From NCBI GenBank assembly GCA_002007465.1, contig LNAC01000064.1, positions 3,960,681 to 4,024,680 on the forward strand: a stretch of DNA of 64,000 bases, read 5' to 3'. The position numbers and the translations under genes are program-made. The stretch is from Ailurus styani. Taxonomy: Eukaryota; Chordata; Mammalia; Carnivora; Ailuridae. Within the stretch, counting starts at the first letter, position 1, and each line of letters begins with the position of its first letter. The notes below the pieces were generated by a model. That model was not told the origin of the DNA and ran no database searches. It saw only the letters and a program-made list of their open reading frames with translations. Below, one piece after another: positions 1-12,015 of the stretch.

Positions 1-446
1 AAAGGACTCATAAAACATTTTTTAAATTAAAACTGAAACAGGAATAGTAACACAATTAAAAATACAACTGAAATTTTTGAAACTTAATCCTAAGAAATTG
101 GTTAGCCATATAGCACTCTCAAGAGAGCAATACCACCAAGGTTTCCAGAGAAGTAAAAACAGTGAGCCTTCAAGAGGGAAGATACACAAGTCATAAAGAA
201 CAAATATCTATGATCATAATTTCTATACTTCTGTGTCATGTAATTTCATTTAAATCTTAAGCATTTTCCCTCACCTATATTCATCCTTAACAATGACTTT
301 AAATCAATTATCAACTGTGATTTAAAGAACACGACTAAATAGTAAGCAGGAGGTCAGAATATGTGGTTAAAATGCATACAAGATTAAATTTACTTTTATC
401 AAATGATTCTTGAGTAGACATTTTATTTATTTTATCAAGAGGTGAT

Positions 447-637
447 GGGCACCTGGGTGGCCCAGTTGGTTGAGGGACTGCCTTCGGTTCAGGTCATGAT
501 CCCAGGTACTGGGATCAAATCCCACATCAGGCTCCCCCTGCTCTGTGGGGAACCCGCCTTCTCCCTTTCCCTTTGCCTGCCACTCCCCATGCTTGTGCTC
601 TGTCAAATTAATAAATAAAATCTTTTTTTTAAAAAAA
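447..637 (+). mobile_element. CAN-SINE
   Basis: tRNA-like head (gggcacctgggtggcccag), then the ggtcatgatcccag block, a CT-rich segment and an aataaataaaatctt tail. Confidence 0.88.
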
Positions 638-653
638 GAGTTAATAATTATAT

Positions 654-832
654 AGGGACATCTGGGTGTCTCAGTCTGCGTTATTCATCCAACTCTTAAT
701 TTCAACTCAGGTCATGATCTCAGAGTCATGAGAACTAGCCTTGCATCAAGGCTCCTCTGTGCTGGGCATGGAGCCTGCTTAAGATTGTCACTTTCCCTCT
801 CCCTCTGCCCTCCGCCCCCACAAAAAAAAAAA
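654..832 (+). mobile_element. CAN-SINE, diverged
   Basis: Older copy with head gggacatctgggtgtctcag, the variant caactcttaatttcaactcag, and a pure A tail. Confidence 0.8.
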
Positions 833-840
833 GGTGATAT

Positions 841-1700
841 TTATAAACCTTTATGTAAAGTAATAGTTCAAGAGATCTAAAGTATAAAACTTAGCACAGT
901 ATCTAAAGGAAATAATACCTAATCCTGTATTAAAAATTTAACATTTAAGTTACAGATCAGCTTCCTATGTTACAAAAACTAAGCATAGGCATTTCTGTCA
1001 TTTGATAAAGAAAATCTCAACAGAGTAAAAGGTTTGCGGATGCTAATAGGTGGAAGTTGAACAATTTCACAAAATAAACATAACAACAATATTTTAGGAA
1101 AAGTAAAATAACAGGTGTAAAACTCCAGAAAAATGCATGTTACCATTTTATTGTTGTCATTAAATATGGTCAGAAAATAGTACTTTTCCTCTTAACTGTG
1201 AATGTTAGTTTGATATATATTTTAAATTCCTTAAGGATGAGTATCATGTCTAATTAATGTATCTACACTCAATATCACAAGAGAATTTTGCCCATTATAG
1301 ACATTCGATAAGTGGTTTTTAATTTATTGAAAATATGAAACCTTTCCCAATCTGCTTTGGAATACAGAAGTCATATGAAATAAAGGTTAGCATCTGAGGA
1401 AAAATATAAACTCTCCTGAAGATGTGACCTATTATCACAAACACTACAAGTTAATCAAGAAAATATCACTTAAATGCAATTATAAAGTGCTTTTTTTTAA
1501 ATTACACAAATGGAGATTTAAAAATTGTCTTATGGAAGAATATTTATGTTCTATATTTGCAGAGATGATATATAGCTGAGAAAGTGAGAAAAGAGAGAGG
1601 GAGAAAATTGAGATATATTATGTTTGCAAGAATTCACTTTAAGAAAGAACATACTATTGGGAGACGGTTCTCTATGGGTCTCTAGTGCTTTTGCAAGTCT
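841..1700. other. AT-rich VPS13B intron, no feature
   Basis: Downstream intron of the exon at 2368. No coding frame, RNA gene or recognised repeat. The first 446 bases of the window are the same. Confidence 0.6.
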
Positions 1701-1716
1701 TAAAAGTAGAGGCAGT

Positions 1717-1904
1717 GGGGCGCCTGGGTGGCTCAGTGGGTTAAAGCCTCTGCCTTCAGCTCCAGTTGTGATCCCAGGGTCCCACATCGGCTCCCGGCTC
1801 AGCGGGGAGCCTGCTTCCTCCTCTCTCTCTGCCTACCTCTCTGCCTACTTGTAATCTCTCTCTCTCTCTCTCAAATAAATAAATAAAATCTTAAAAAAAA
1901 AAAA
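1717..1904 (+). mobile_element. CAN-SINE, young mustelid-type
   Basis: ggggcgcctgggtggctcag followed by tgggttaaagcctctgcc, a (CT)n stretch and an A tail. Flanked by the near-identical duplication aaaagtagaggcagtg / aaaagtagaagcagtg. Confidence 0.95.
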
Positions 1905-1916
1905 GTAGAAGCAGTG

Positions 1917-2281
1917 AGTGCCTTTGTGCCCAGTTTTCAAGGATATTTGTATAGCCTACAGACTCAAAAGACAGAGATACTGTCCTCCTTTTGAGCAAAG
2001 ACTTAGGCCTTTTAAGTTACAAATACTGCCTCCCTCCAGAGAAAAGGCAGGCATGTTTTCTACCAATTACAGCAAGCTCAGGTTCCCTAATTGAGGGTTC
2101 CTCTCCTTTAACATAATCTGCTGTGTATAGGTAACATCTGACCTCCCTGGTGCCACCCTGTGGGAATCAGGCTTAGGGCAGGGACAAAACAAAATGCTAG
2201 TAACTTGGGTTACTGCTAATGCTGTAAGATAATAAAGTCCTGTGTCTCCATTCCAGGAGTCTCCGTCTTTGGCCGGCATTC
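1917..2281 (+). mobile_element. Possible solitary LTR of an endogenous retrovirus
   Basis: The stretch looks like an LTR with the U3-R-U5 order on the plus strand. It starts near tgcctttgtgcc and has a GC-richer body. An AATAAA at about 2230 is followed by cctgtgtctccattcc and a short U5-like end finishing near ggccggcattca. No internal retroviral genes adjoin it. Duplicated flanks were not found and the left boundary is uncertain. It ends only about 87 bp from the VPS13B exon at 2368. Confidence 0.35.
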
Positions 2282-2367
2282 ATGAAACTGTGGCCTGGAA
2301 AACTTCGTAACTTACTAGCTTAGAGTTCGGGTAAAATCACAGACCCTTTAGAATTCTTGACACATAC

Positions 2368-2515
2368 CTGTTATTGTTTTTGTTTTTATAGGGCTGCTGG
2401 CATATTCAGAGGCCTGATATGATTGCTGCTTTGCCAGGGGTGCACTTCCAACAGACACCTCATCCTCTTTCCTTCTGCTAATTGGCATAACAAGAGGAAC
2501 AGCTATGACAGGCTG
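2368..2515 (-). CDS. VPS13B: VPS13B internal coding exon (downstream of the two in this window)
   Basis: A 148 bp minus-strand exon with acceptor ctctccag and donor gtatgtg. It starts in phase 0, directly continuing the exon at 8601-8710, and ends with one base of a split codon, so the next exon lies beyond position 1. The translation opens QPVIAVPLVMPISRRKEDE and continues through SAPLAKQQSYQASEYASSP to IKTKTIT. Human VPS13B reads almost the same here (VVAVPLVMPVCRRKEDEVS, EYASSPVKTKTVTE). The segment is low-complexity and polar after the hydrophobic VPLVMP stretch and shows no catalytic motif, as expected for a linker part of a VPS13 rod. No frameshift or stop is present, so the host gene looks functional here. 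The next exon (human ESRPLSVPVKAML...) was not found between 1 and 2367. Confidence 0.93.
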
Positions 2516-3059
2516 CTGGAGAGAGGCAAATGAAACACTGAATTATTTACTATTTCTTAAGCAGTGAAGGTTAAACATGGAAACATTGAGGAAAAGCCTT
2601 CATAAGTGGTGTTGAAGCTTTATTATTTGAAATCAGTCAGTCAGTCTGTACCTCTCTCAGTTTTTCCCTTTCTCTTCATCTGCCTCTCTTACAAATTCAC
2701 ACAGGGATACTTAGTAGTTTCAGTGTAAAATTACAATTTTGTGTGAAAACTAAGATAGCTTGGAAATAAATGAAATTTAAAATAACTTCCAGTAAGAAGC
2801 ATAAAGATAATATGGTAAGGGCAAGTGAAAACTACAATTAGCTTTGAAAATTGTGATTACTAGAAAATAAAAAGTTATAAAATGATACTTATAAAATGAT
2901 ACTTTAGGGACATACTTCTATAAAGTGATTAATTACATGTTACAATTCAACTTAGTAAAGCGTTGCTGAAAATCTCTACATTTTGTCTGACAAAGTGATA
3001 TGCTTTAAAAAGCATAGAAAAGTATCCACAGTTAGAGAAAGCTGGAAAACATTATGATC

Positions 3060-3430
3060 CTATATTGAATGCATGAGTGCTGAATTGGACAATAAAGCAG
3101 CTGTTTCATCTTTATTCGCTGAAATAAAGTCTGATGTTACTGCTGATGACGCCCAATACAATCTTGTCAGATTTTTGGCAAAAAAGAAAAAAAAGGTATT
3201 CTTTAAGTTTGCTGCAGGATCAAAGATCAATGTTGAACCGGGTGGAAAACAATCATCAAATGTTGGGTTTTAGCCACAAATTGAGAAGGAAATTGCAGCG
3301 TGGGCAACAACAGCTGGTAACTGTAATACAGCTGCATCAGATGGTAACTCTGGAGGGGCTGTTCGAGAAGCAGTGCAGTCTAACATTACTCTCAACAGCA
3401 CAACCATCACATTTTTAAAGATCCAACTTT
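3060..3430 (+). pseudogene. Possible unidentified retropseudogene relic
   Basis: A 66-codon frame starting MSAELDNKAAVSSLFAEI (3073-3273) is followed, after a stop, by a further readable stretch in the same frame (EKEIAAWATTAGNCNTAASD, then GGAVREAVQSNITLNSTT). The codon-like texture and an internal A run suggest a decayed coding sequence. I do not recognise the family. It could be chance. Confidence 0.3.
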
Positions 3431-5520
3431 AAGCCTCACCTAACCTTTATTGCTTATTTAATATTAATTAGATTATAAAAACATTCCAATCAGAACATAG
3501 GTACATTATCTAACTATGTAGTATCATCAATCAAGTTATGAGACAGAGGGGAAAAGTTGCTACTTAAGCTGAGTAAAGGGACAAGAAAGCTGATAATGTG
3601 AAAATGGAAAGACTGTGGGAAACATCACAATGTACAGTACCTGCTTTCATATTAAGAATTTGGTAAAACTGATATTTATACAAATCTGAATAGGAAATTA
3701 GTATTTTAAGACCTAGATGAGAAATGTTCGACATATTGTTAAATTTTGATGCATTTAAAATTCCTCAACTATAAAACATGGGAGTGGAAATGTCTACTTA
3801 AAAACCCTTATATGTTCTAGTATTCAGTGATTCCATAATCCCTTGAATTTCTTGGCCATCATTTATAAACCATGTTCAAATTCAAACTAATGTATTAGAG
3901 GAAAATTATGTTCTGCATAACGTGATATTTAATTCAAGCAAAACTGCTGAAAGATAAGATTCATAAAAGCCATAATATTGGTAATATCCCAAAACAAAAA
4001 ACAAAAAATCTTTCCTTTCCGTGGCTGAAACTGGGTGCATTTTCACAAAGGCAAGGATACATTAAAAGCCCTAACAAAACCCCTCCTAACAAGATAGCAG
4101 GCTCTGATACATCTTCTACAGAACCATATTCCAAATACCCACAACAGTGTCCAAAAGACTCTCCATAAATATTAGCTGAATGATTGCTAATACAGATATT
4201 ACATGTCAGGCATGGAGAGATACTGGATATAGAGTAAAATGATTGATTTCTTCCACTTTTCTGGAAATATGGCTATCCCAGTCAAAAATATCAAAATAAA
4301 CAATATTTATTTTTAGCCCCCTTCCATGTTTCTACTAATACTCTTCTACCTTCTGGAACTAGATATCCCCTCAAATATCAGTTGTGTGCTAGCCCCAGAT
4401 TTCTCCTATGCTTGATGCATCAATATCCCATGATCTCAAAATACCTAAAAGCTTTTGTTATTCTTCCTATAAAATTTTCCCTCTTTATTAATTTAATAAA
4501 TGTAAAATTATAGGAAATTATAAAGAAAAAAAACAACATCCATATTCTCATTACATCTAATAGTTACTGGCTCTTTACATTTTTATCATATTTCCTTTTT
4601 TAAAAAAAAAGACCAATAAAGTATTACAGATACAGCTAAAATCCCTCTAACTGCTAACCACCTGCCCATTCCTCCCAAAATCAACCACTATTATGATACT
4701 GATATAACCCATGAAATTTATGTTTTACAACTATCTTTACTTACACACACTCATATCCACCATTTATTTATTTATTTCTAAGGGTAGTTTTGGGAAAATA
4801 TACATAAATGTTCTCATATTACATATATCCTTGGAATATATATAATTAGGTACAATATATGCATTGGGTACAATTTGAGACATCCATATTAAGACCTATC
4901 ATATAATCTCTACTAATAAATTATCATATCATGTGAATATGTCATTTTTTTTATCCACTTCCTTACAGTCATTCAACTTATCTCCAATTTTACATGACTC
5001 TAATAAATACTGCAATAAGAGGCTTATCCATGACTCTTTAGGGTCTTATGACTATATGTGTTAAGAGCATATCTTTATCAAAAAGTGGGATTTGGAGTTT
5101 AGAGGCTATGCTCATTTTCAATTTTATCAGACACTGCCAATTCATCAGTTTTCACTCATAACAGTAGTATGAGTTCATCCATTTTCTAATTTTTCACCAC
5201 TACTGAATATTGGCATTTTTTCACCCAATAGAGTTTTAGAAGTAAAGATGAGTAGTCATGAGTTGATAATTATTGAAGCGGGGTGATACGGTCATAGGGA
5301 TCAATTATGCTATTCCCTCAACTGCCCATGTTAAAAAAAATGCAAAAATAAAATAGTAGGTTAAGGATACTTTTAAAAATATATTTTTGAGATATGATGA
5401 AACATAGTAAAATAGTAATAGTGTGAAGTGCTGGTGAAAATGTAAATTCTAACCAATTGTGGAAGGTAAGTCGCAATATAACAAAGGCCTCAAAACATTT
5501 GAAAATACATGCCTTTAACT
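3431..5520. other. VPS13B intron, mostly unique AT-rich sequence
   Basis: No exon, RNA gene or clear repeat. Part of it (about 4700-5240: acatgactctaataaatact, tcagacactgccaattcatc) resembles a diverged L1 in plus orientation, not firmly. Confidence 0.5.
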
Positions 5521-5524
5521 AATT

Positions 5525-5686
5525 TTTTAAAGATTTTATTTACTTGAAAGAGAGAAAAAGCAAGCATAAGCAAGGGGGAGAGGCAGAGGAAGAGGGAGAA
5601 GCAGACTCCCAGCTGAGCAGGGAGCCCGACCTGGGGCTCAATCCCAGGAACCCAGACATTTAATCGAAGGAGCTGCCCAGGCCCCT
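5525..5686 (-). mobile_element. CAN-SINE, diverged
   Basis: Reverse orientation: aaagattttatttacttg, a GA-rich segment, then ggagctgcccaggcccc at the head. Confidence 0.82.
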
Positions 5687-6012
5687 CAATACATGCCTTT
5701 AACTATTAATTACACTTTCAGAAATATATTCTAAGTGAATACTTAAAAAAAAACAAACCTCAAAGATTTAGCTATGAAGATATATATCCCAATATCATTT
5801 GTAACTCTGGATGAGTAGGATTAGGGTATTTATTAGTACTACTTTTAAATAAAACTACTATCTTTGAACTTGGAAAAAAATTTTAAATATATATTTACAT
5901 TTAATTTTAAATAGTTATAAAACAATGTAATAAAAATAAAATTAAATATCGAAATCTTTAAAGGTGCTTGGTATCAATCAAATGAATCAATCTACTTAAG
6001 ATGCAAGAACAA

Positions 6013-6213
6013 GGGCACCTGGGTGGCTCAGTGGGTTAAAGCCTCTGCCTTCGGCTCAGGTCATGATCTCAGGATCCTGGATGGAGCCTCGAATCAAGCT
6101 CCCTGCTTATTAGCAGGGAGCCTGTTTCCTCCTCTCACTGCCTGCCTCTCTGCCTACTTGTAACCCCTCTCTCTCTGTCCAATAAATAAATAAAATCTTC
6201 AAAAAAAAAAAAA
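6013..6213 (+). mobile_element. CAN-SINE, mustelid-type
   Basis: gggcacctgggtggctcagt head with gggttaaagcctctgcc. Duplication gatgcaagaacaa / gatgctagaacaa flanks it. Confidence 0.94.
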
Positions 6214-6299
6214 GATGCTAGAACAAAAACAACAACAACAAAAAGATGCCAGAACATTATCTGACCTTCAGGGATATCTCTAGTGTAACTGGACATAAA

Positions 6300-6790
6300 C
6301 GCATCATTTATAAAATAACCAATGAGAATTTACAATACAACGGGATATTATTCAGCCACAAAAAAGAAGGAAGTCATCTTATTTGTGACAACATGGATGT
6401 ACCTAATAATTAGGCAGTTAGGGTAAATGAAATAAGAGAAAGAAAAATGCCATATGATTTCACTTATATGTGGTGTATTAAAAAAAAAGACAAACTCATG
6501 GGGGCAGTGGAGGTGAATGGGGTCAAAAGGTACAAACCTTCACTTAAAAAACAAATAAGTCATGAGATGTAATGGACAGCAATATGACTATAGTTAAAAG
6601 TTGCTAAGGGAGTAATCTTAAAAGTTCTCATCACAAGGAAAAAATCTGTAGCTGTCTGTAGTGATGGATATTAACTTATTGCGGTGATAATTTCACAATA
6701 TACACAAATATCAAATCATTATGTTGTACACCTGAAAACTAACATGTCAGTTATTACTCAATTAAAATAACTTATATTTAAAATATTTCT
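6300..6790 (+). mobile_element. L1 3' end fragment
   Basis: Typical carnivore L1 end: gggatattattcagccacaa, atgccatatgatttcactta, and a 3' UTR ending with tgttgtacacctgaaaacta. Confidence 0.85.
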
Positions 6791-7029
6791 CAAATGCTCC
6801 CTGACATTAGTGTCATTGACTATTAAGATGGATTTCTATGCAACTGCAGGTAAAGCAGAGACACTGGAGAGACTAGTTTAGGTGATCCTATTTTTTACTG
6901 GCCTATTAGCCCTCCTAATGCCTAGATGTTCATTCTGAGTATCTGATGCATAAGAACTGCATAATAAATGTTCACTTTCATTTTTATTATCTCTGTATTT
7001 CCTCTTCATCTTTAGTTTTATTCAACATT

Positions 7030-7400
7030 CTGTTAGAGAAAACTTCCTAAAATTCAAATCTCTTTATATCAGGTTCCTACGATTCTTCTTTACCCTTCAG
7101 GATGAAGTCACAAACACTCTGTATTACAAAAAAAGTCTTTTATGAACTGGCTTCTGACTCTTATGTCTCCATTTACAATTGGTTCTAGTCTGGAAACACT
7201 GAAGATTCCTTTCTTAACAAGTTAATGCTTTTTTTTTTTTTTTTCTCTCCTCACACAGTTCAATCTAGAGCAAAAAAAAACTTCCCGGTCTGGTTTAATG
7301 CTGTGATGCTCAGCTCAACTGTCTTAATTTCTCATTTCAACCTCACCTGCCTGTGAGAACTATTCTTTATCTTTTTCCACATAATCCTGGGTAGATCTAA
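7030..7400 (+). mobile_element. Probable L2 fragment
   Basis: aggatgaagtcacaaacact and aactggcttctgactcttat resemble LINE2. A T run lies at about 7229-7246. Confidence 0.5.
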
Positions 7401-7740
7401 GATAGCAATTTCTAAAAATGGCATTAATCTATTTCTTCGTATTCTTAAATACAGTAAATACCTATAGTGGGAGAGATATACTAAAAATTAACTTTTATTT
7501 CTATAACCCCAGTTTTTAGCACAGTGCCTCATGGTCTCTAACCATTTGATAAAAAGAACGATGAAACTGGGGAATGGAAGCAGTAGTTTCAAATGAAATT
7601 AAGACAGGGTGAAGAAAATCCTTTAAAAGATACTCCTTGAGACATGGGTTGAAATATTCAGTCCATTTTTGTCTTATTCAACTATAAAATTGTGTATTTT
7701 TCTATCAAGTAGCTTTAAGTTACTTCAGAAAAAAGATGCA

Positions 7741-7844
7741 GCACTCACTTTGGCAGCACATATACTAAAACTGGAATAATACAGAGAACATTAGCATGGC
7801 CCCTATGCAAGGATGACAGGCAAATTCATGAAATGTTCCATGTT
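7741..7844 (+). pseudogene. RNU6: U6 snRNA retropseudogene
   Basis: About 104 nt align end to end with U6 snRNA: tggcagcacatatactaaaa, ttagcatggcccc and caaggatgacaggcaaattc are conserved. About a dozen substitutions are visible in the 5' stem and the 3' part. It ends in an A-rich tail (7845-7851) instead of the T run a Pol III gene would need, so it is a reverse-transcribed copy. Confidence 0.9.
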
Positions 7845-7934
7845 AAAAAAATAGTTATTATAATTAGAGTATTATAAAATTACCATTAAGTCAATGGGAA
7901 AATGCAATGCAAGATAACATAAATTTGGACTGAA

Positions 7935-8060
7935 AAATGTTTAGTTCTGCCATTTACTACATGTGACAATATGTAGGTAAATGTCAATAAGTATCAGTTT
8001 CTTCATTTTTAAAATGGGAATAATAAAACCCATCTGTAAGAATTCCATTTAAGCATCATG
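7935..8060 (+). mobile_element. MIR fragment
   Basis: tctgccatttactacatgtg and tttcttcatttttaaaatgg match the MIR core in plus orientation. Confidence 0.75.
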
Positions 8061-8600
8061 ACACAGAGAATTACATTTAAGCATTCTAGGAACTACAACT
8101 AGCTACTTTTTACTTTGTAATTTACACCCTTTTAAATAAGCATACATCCCAACTCTTATACCAACCATCCCAATCCAGGGGTTTGGCACTCAATGAATAC
8201 TTGTTGAGTAAACCTAAAGACGAAGAGGAAATACAGAGATAATAAAAACAAAAGCTAACATTTATTACTCAATTCCTTTGTATCAGACACTCAGAACAAA
8301 CATCTAGGCACTATGAAGGAAAGCAAGTCAATAAACTAGGAGTACCTAAACTAGTCTCTCCAGTGTTTCTGTTTTACCAGCAATTGCATAGAAATCCACC
8401 TCAGTAGTCAATGAAACTCTATTTGAGCTGTAATTTACTGTTTAGAGATGAAGGCATAGAATTGCTTGAAAGGGGTATAGTGGAGGACAAAGGAATTGTG
8501 GTACATCCATTAAAAAAATCAATTCAGACAATATATAACTCTAACAAATGACTGCAAAAAGATTTATTTATTAAAAGAATAAATTATAAAAATTTCTCAC

Positions 8601-8710
8601 CTGCTGAATATGTCTACTGGTTCGTTTCTGCGGCTGATAAATGAGCCAGGAGTATAAGACTGGGTCAATATTAACTGCTACTCCTTGTACACTACAAAGA
8701 AGTACAGCAC
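8601..8710 (-). CDS. VPS13B: VPS13B internal coding exon (upstream of the two in this window)
   Basis: VPS13B (COH1) is a very large bridge-like lipid-transfer protein of the Golgi/endosome system, mutated in human Cohen syndrome. On the minus strand a 110 bp exon is bounded by an acceptor reading tttttag and a donor reading gtgag. Read in phase (two bases completing a split glycine codon, then 36 codons), it gives AVLLCSVQGVAVNIDPV followed by YSWLIYQPQKRTSR and HIQQ. This matches the human VPS13B segment I remember around residue 940, with a few conservative changes. The exon ends on a complete codon, which fits the phase-0 start of the next exon at 2515. The other frames contain stops. The intron to the next exon is about 6.1 kb and holds the U6 copy, SINEs and L1/MIR relics. 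The family assignment is from remembered protein sequence; exact residue numbers are approximate. Confidence 0.93.
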
Positions 8711-8769
8711 CTAAAAATCAAGATTTTAAAATTGTGTTAATTCCTCCTACAAAATAGTAAGCTTTATAT

Positions 8770-9465
8770 CACTTCACACCAAGTAGGACAGCTGTAATAA
8801 AAAAGATAAATTAACAAGGGTGGACAAAGATGTGGAGAAAATGGTGCAAATACTTTCAAAAACACTTTGGCATTTCCTCAAGAAGCAAAATATACAGTCA
8901 CAATATGACCCAAAAATTTTATTTCTAGGTATGTACCAAGAGAACTAAAATCATATGTCCAAAAAAAAAAATCATATGTCCACTCAAAAGCTTGTACCCA
9001 ACTGTTCAAAGCAGGATTCATAATAGCAAAAGGTGGGGATAACACAAATGTCCATGAATGGTTGAATGGATAAGCAAAATGTGGTAAAGCCATGTAGTGG
9101 AAAATTATTTGGCCATCACAAGGAATAAAGTACTGATTGACACCTACACCACACCTTGAACACATGTTAAGTGAACGAAGCCAGTCACAGAAAATCACAT
9201 ACTGGATGATTCCACTTACATGAAATAGCTAGAACAAGCAAAAACCATAGAGAAAAAAGGTGGGATTAGCAGATGCCAGTGCTTGGGGGAGAGGAAAGAA
9301 TGGAAAGCAACTGCTCATAGATATGCGGTCCTTTGGGGAGTGATTAAAATGTTCCAGAATTAGAAAATGGCGATTGTTACACAACCTTGCAAATATACTA
9401 AAAACCATTAAATTATGCACTTTAAAAATAATGAATTTTATGGAAAATGAATTATCTCATTAAAA
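8770..9465 (+). mobile_element. L1 3' end fragment, older
   Basis: ORF2 end plus 3' UTR: tcacaccaagtaggacagct, tgtccatgaatggttgaatg and ccaactgttcaaagcaggat. It lies just upstream, in the VPS13B sense, of exon 8601-8710. Confidence 0.85.
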
Positions 9466-9475
9466 GGAAATATGT

Positions 9476-9795
9476 CTACCATATGATTTCACTCATATGA
9501 GGAACTTAAGAAACAAAACAGATGAATATAGGGGAAGGGAAGGAAAAATAAAATAAGATAAAAACAGAGATGGAGGCAAACCATAAGAGGCTCTTAATTA
9601 CAGGAAACAAACTGAAGTTGCTGCAGAGGAAGACGGTAGGGGATGGAGTACCTGGGTGATGGACATTAAGGAAGGCACTTGATATAATGAACACTGGGTG
9701 TTATACGCAACTGATGAATCACTGAACTCTATCCCTGAAACTAATTATACAGTATATGTTAACTAAATTGAATTTAAATAAAAAAATTTTAAGTG
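9476..9795 (+). mobile_element. L1 3' UTR fragment
   Basis: ccatatgatttcactcatat, then actgggtgttatacgcaact and a final cctgaaactaattatacagt with an A tail. Confidence 0.85.
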
Positions 9796-11228
9796 AATAT
9801 GTCTTTAATAATAAGAAGCTTTATTTTTTAGGCAAAAAGCAATTTCTATATTGAGAACAGAATATTATCTCCCTTTTTGTTTATATTACAAACTTAATTC
9901 ACAATGTGAAAGGAAGGATTATTATAACCACACAATAAATCACTGCAAATTACAGCTTTAAATGTTCAGAAGCAAGAGAGAGATCTGCCTAGATAAAACA
10001 CAGGCTAACATTCTGACATAAAACACAAAGCTGAAGTATAACAAGTTGCAATTCCATTCTAGGAAAGTTTTTTAGTGCCTCTCTGATAAAAAACAACTCA
10101 CACAGAAGTTAACTATAGCATAATATCCCATTCATAATTTATGTGCAGGTTATTTGCATCCAACATTTTTGCATTTTTACATATATTTTTTGATAGAATA
10201 TTATTAGTTCCATTGGGATATATGCAGTACCACACAAGAGGGATTTGTCAATGTTGCCCTCAACTGTATCTCTAGTATCTAGAAAAGTAATGGCCATATG
10301 GCAGGAAGAGAGAGTCATAATAAAGGTAGATGAGTTCTCGGATTAGGTCAAAAGCCCATTCATTCTCTAACACTGCAGATTATCTAACAATACAATTACT
10401 ATTAGTACCAACTCCTATGAAAAGTGAACCACACAGAGATAGAGATAGAAAGATGGAGGGGATTAAGCAAGAGAAATATCCCCTTTTTAAAAACTTATGC
10501 ACAAAATTTTCAAACGAGCAAAAAATTGTCAAATGTATTCCTATTCTACCTTTCAGTGCTTCTGAATCTTCAGCGTAGATTCTTGGGCAGCATTCTGAGA
10601 CAAGAGGAATCCCACCCACTTGTAAATTCACACATGTAACACTTCCCACATGTAACAATGCATGTGCTCCTGAGCAATGATTCACTCAAATATGTATCAG
10701 GAGGGAATGAATAGGAGAAGATAAATGCAGGATGACTGGAAAAGAGGAGTCATAACTGAAGTCAATTAGAAAATACAATTAAATATATTTTTTTCCTGTA
10801 ACAGAATGCATAAAATGTATTAAAATCTTCTAATTTTAAAGAAATTGATTGCATACATTTAAATGGAGTTTTAAATTTTTATTTAAATTCAAGAATATAT
10901 AATTCAATCTTAAAAGTTAAAAGACTTTTCTAAATTCCATATAAAGAAATGAAATTACACTTAGGTTTAAATTACTATGAAGTGTTTCCTGCCACAGAAG
11001 CACTATAATATAATTTGTTTTATAATTAACATCATGTAAATATTAAAGACACCACAAACAAACAGATTTAACAGTAAGAAATGCGTTCCACGAAAAGCAA
11101 CTGCAACAAGAAAGAAGAATGTGGGGTCTAGGAAACAAAAAATCCAATACATGAGAAAAGTGACAGGAATCTCCAAGATAACAACAGCAAATTAGTGACA
11201 GGTACGTAAAATGTAGTAACAATATTTA

Positions 11229-11427
11229 AGATCATTTATTATTTATTTTTGAGAGAGAGAGAGAGAGTAGGGGAAGGGGGAGAGGGAGAGCGAGAGTGAG
11301 GACCCCAAGCAGGCTCCACTTTCGGCACAGAGCTGGATGCAGATCTCCATCTCATGACTCTGAGATCATGACCTGAGCTGAAATCAAGAGTCAAACCCTT
11401 AACCAACTGAGCCACCCACACACCCCC
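11229..11427 (-). mobile_element. CAN-SINE
   Basis: Reverse orientation: tttattatttatttttgaga, (GA)n, then gagccacccacacaccc at the head. Confidence 0.88.
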
Positions 11428-11602
11428 AGAAAAGCAATAAAACACAATTATTAAATACAGGAAAAACACATGCTATAAAGGAAATGATAACTAATCACAG
11501 CATACAACATGACTGTACCATGAATAATATTTATAGACAGAAATATGTAAATTCTGAAAACACAGATGCACTCATTAATCAGACATAATATAACAATTTC
11601 TC

Positions 11603-11807
11603 TTTTTTTTTTAAGATTTTATTTATTTATTTGACACACAGAGAGAGAGATTACAAGTAGGCAGAGAGGCAGGCAGAGAGACAGGGAGAGGAGGAAGCAG
11701 GCTCCCTGCTGAGCAGAGAGCCCGATGTGGGCCTCAATCCCAGGACCCTGAGATCATGACCTGAGCCGAAAGCAGAGGCTTTAACCCACTGAGCCACCCA
11801 GGCGCCC
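11603..11807 (-). mobile_element. CAN-SINE, mustelid-type, first of a same-site pair
   Basis: Reverse orientation ending gagccacccaggcgccc. The target taatataacaatttct lies on both sides. Confidence 0.94.
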
Positions 11808-11822
11808 TAATATAACAATTTC

Positions 11823-12015
11823 TTAAAAGATTTAATTTATTTATTTGACAGAGAGAGAGAGATCACAAGTAGGCAGAGAGGCAGGCAGAGAGAGAGGAGG
11901 AAGCAAGCTCCCTGCCAAGCAGAGAGCCCAATGCGGGCCTCGATCCCAGGACCCTGAGGATCATGACCTGAGCTGAAGACAGAGGCTTTAACCCACTGAG
12001 CCACCCAGGCGCCCA
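11823..12015 (-). mobile_element. CAN-SINE, mustelid-type, second of a same-site pair
   Basis: Same orientation and type as the copy at 11603-11807, separated from it by only the 16 bp target. A third, slightly changed target copy (tgatataacaatttt) follows. Confidence 0.94.

Noticed and set aside
447..637. tRNA-like heads of SINEs as tRNA genes
   Set aside because: They are SINE promoter heads without a complete cloverleaf and are attached to SINE bodies.
1551..1854. Frames of 76-78 codons on both strands
   Set aside because: They run through a CAN-SINE. Similar APGWLSGLKPLPSAQ-type translations recur at every mustelid-type SINE (e.g. 15747, 45019, 54078, 59217).
7741..7844. Functional U6 gene
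   Set aside because: It has many substitutions, an A tail, and no T-run terminator.
10330..10685. Overlapping frames of 71-101 codons on both strands
   Set aside because: They have no homology I recognise, no splice context matching VPS13B, and a coding-like texture no better than chance.
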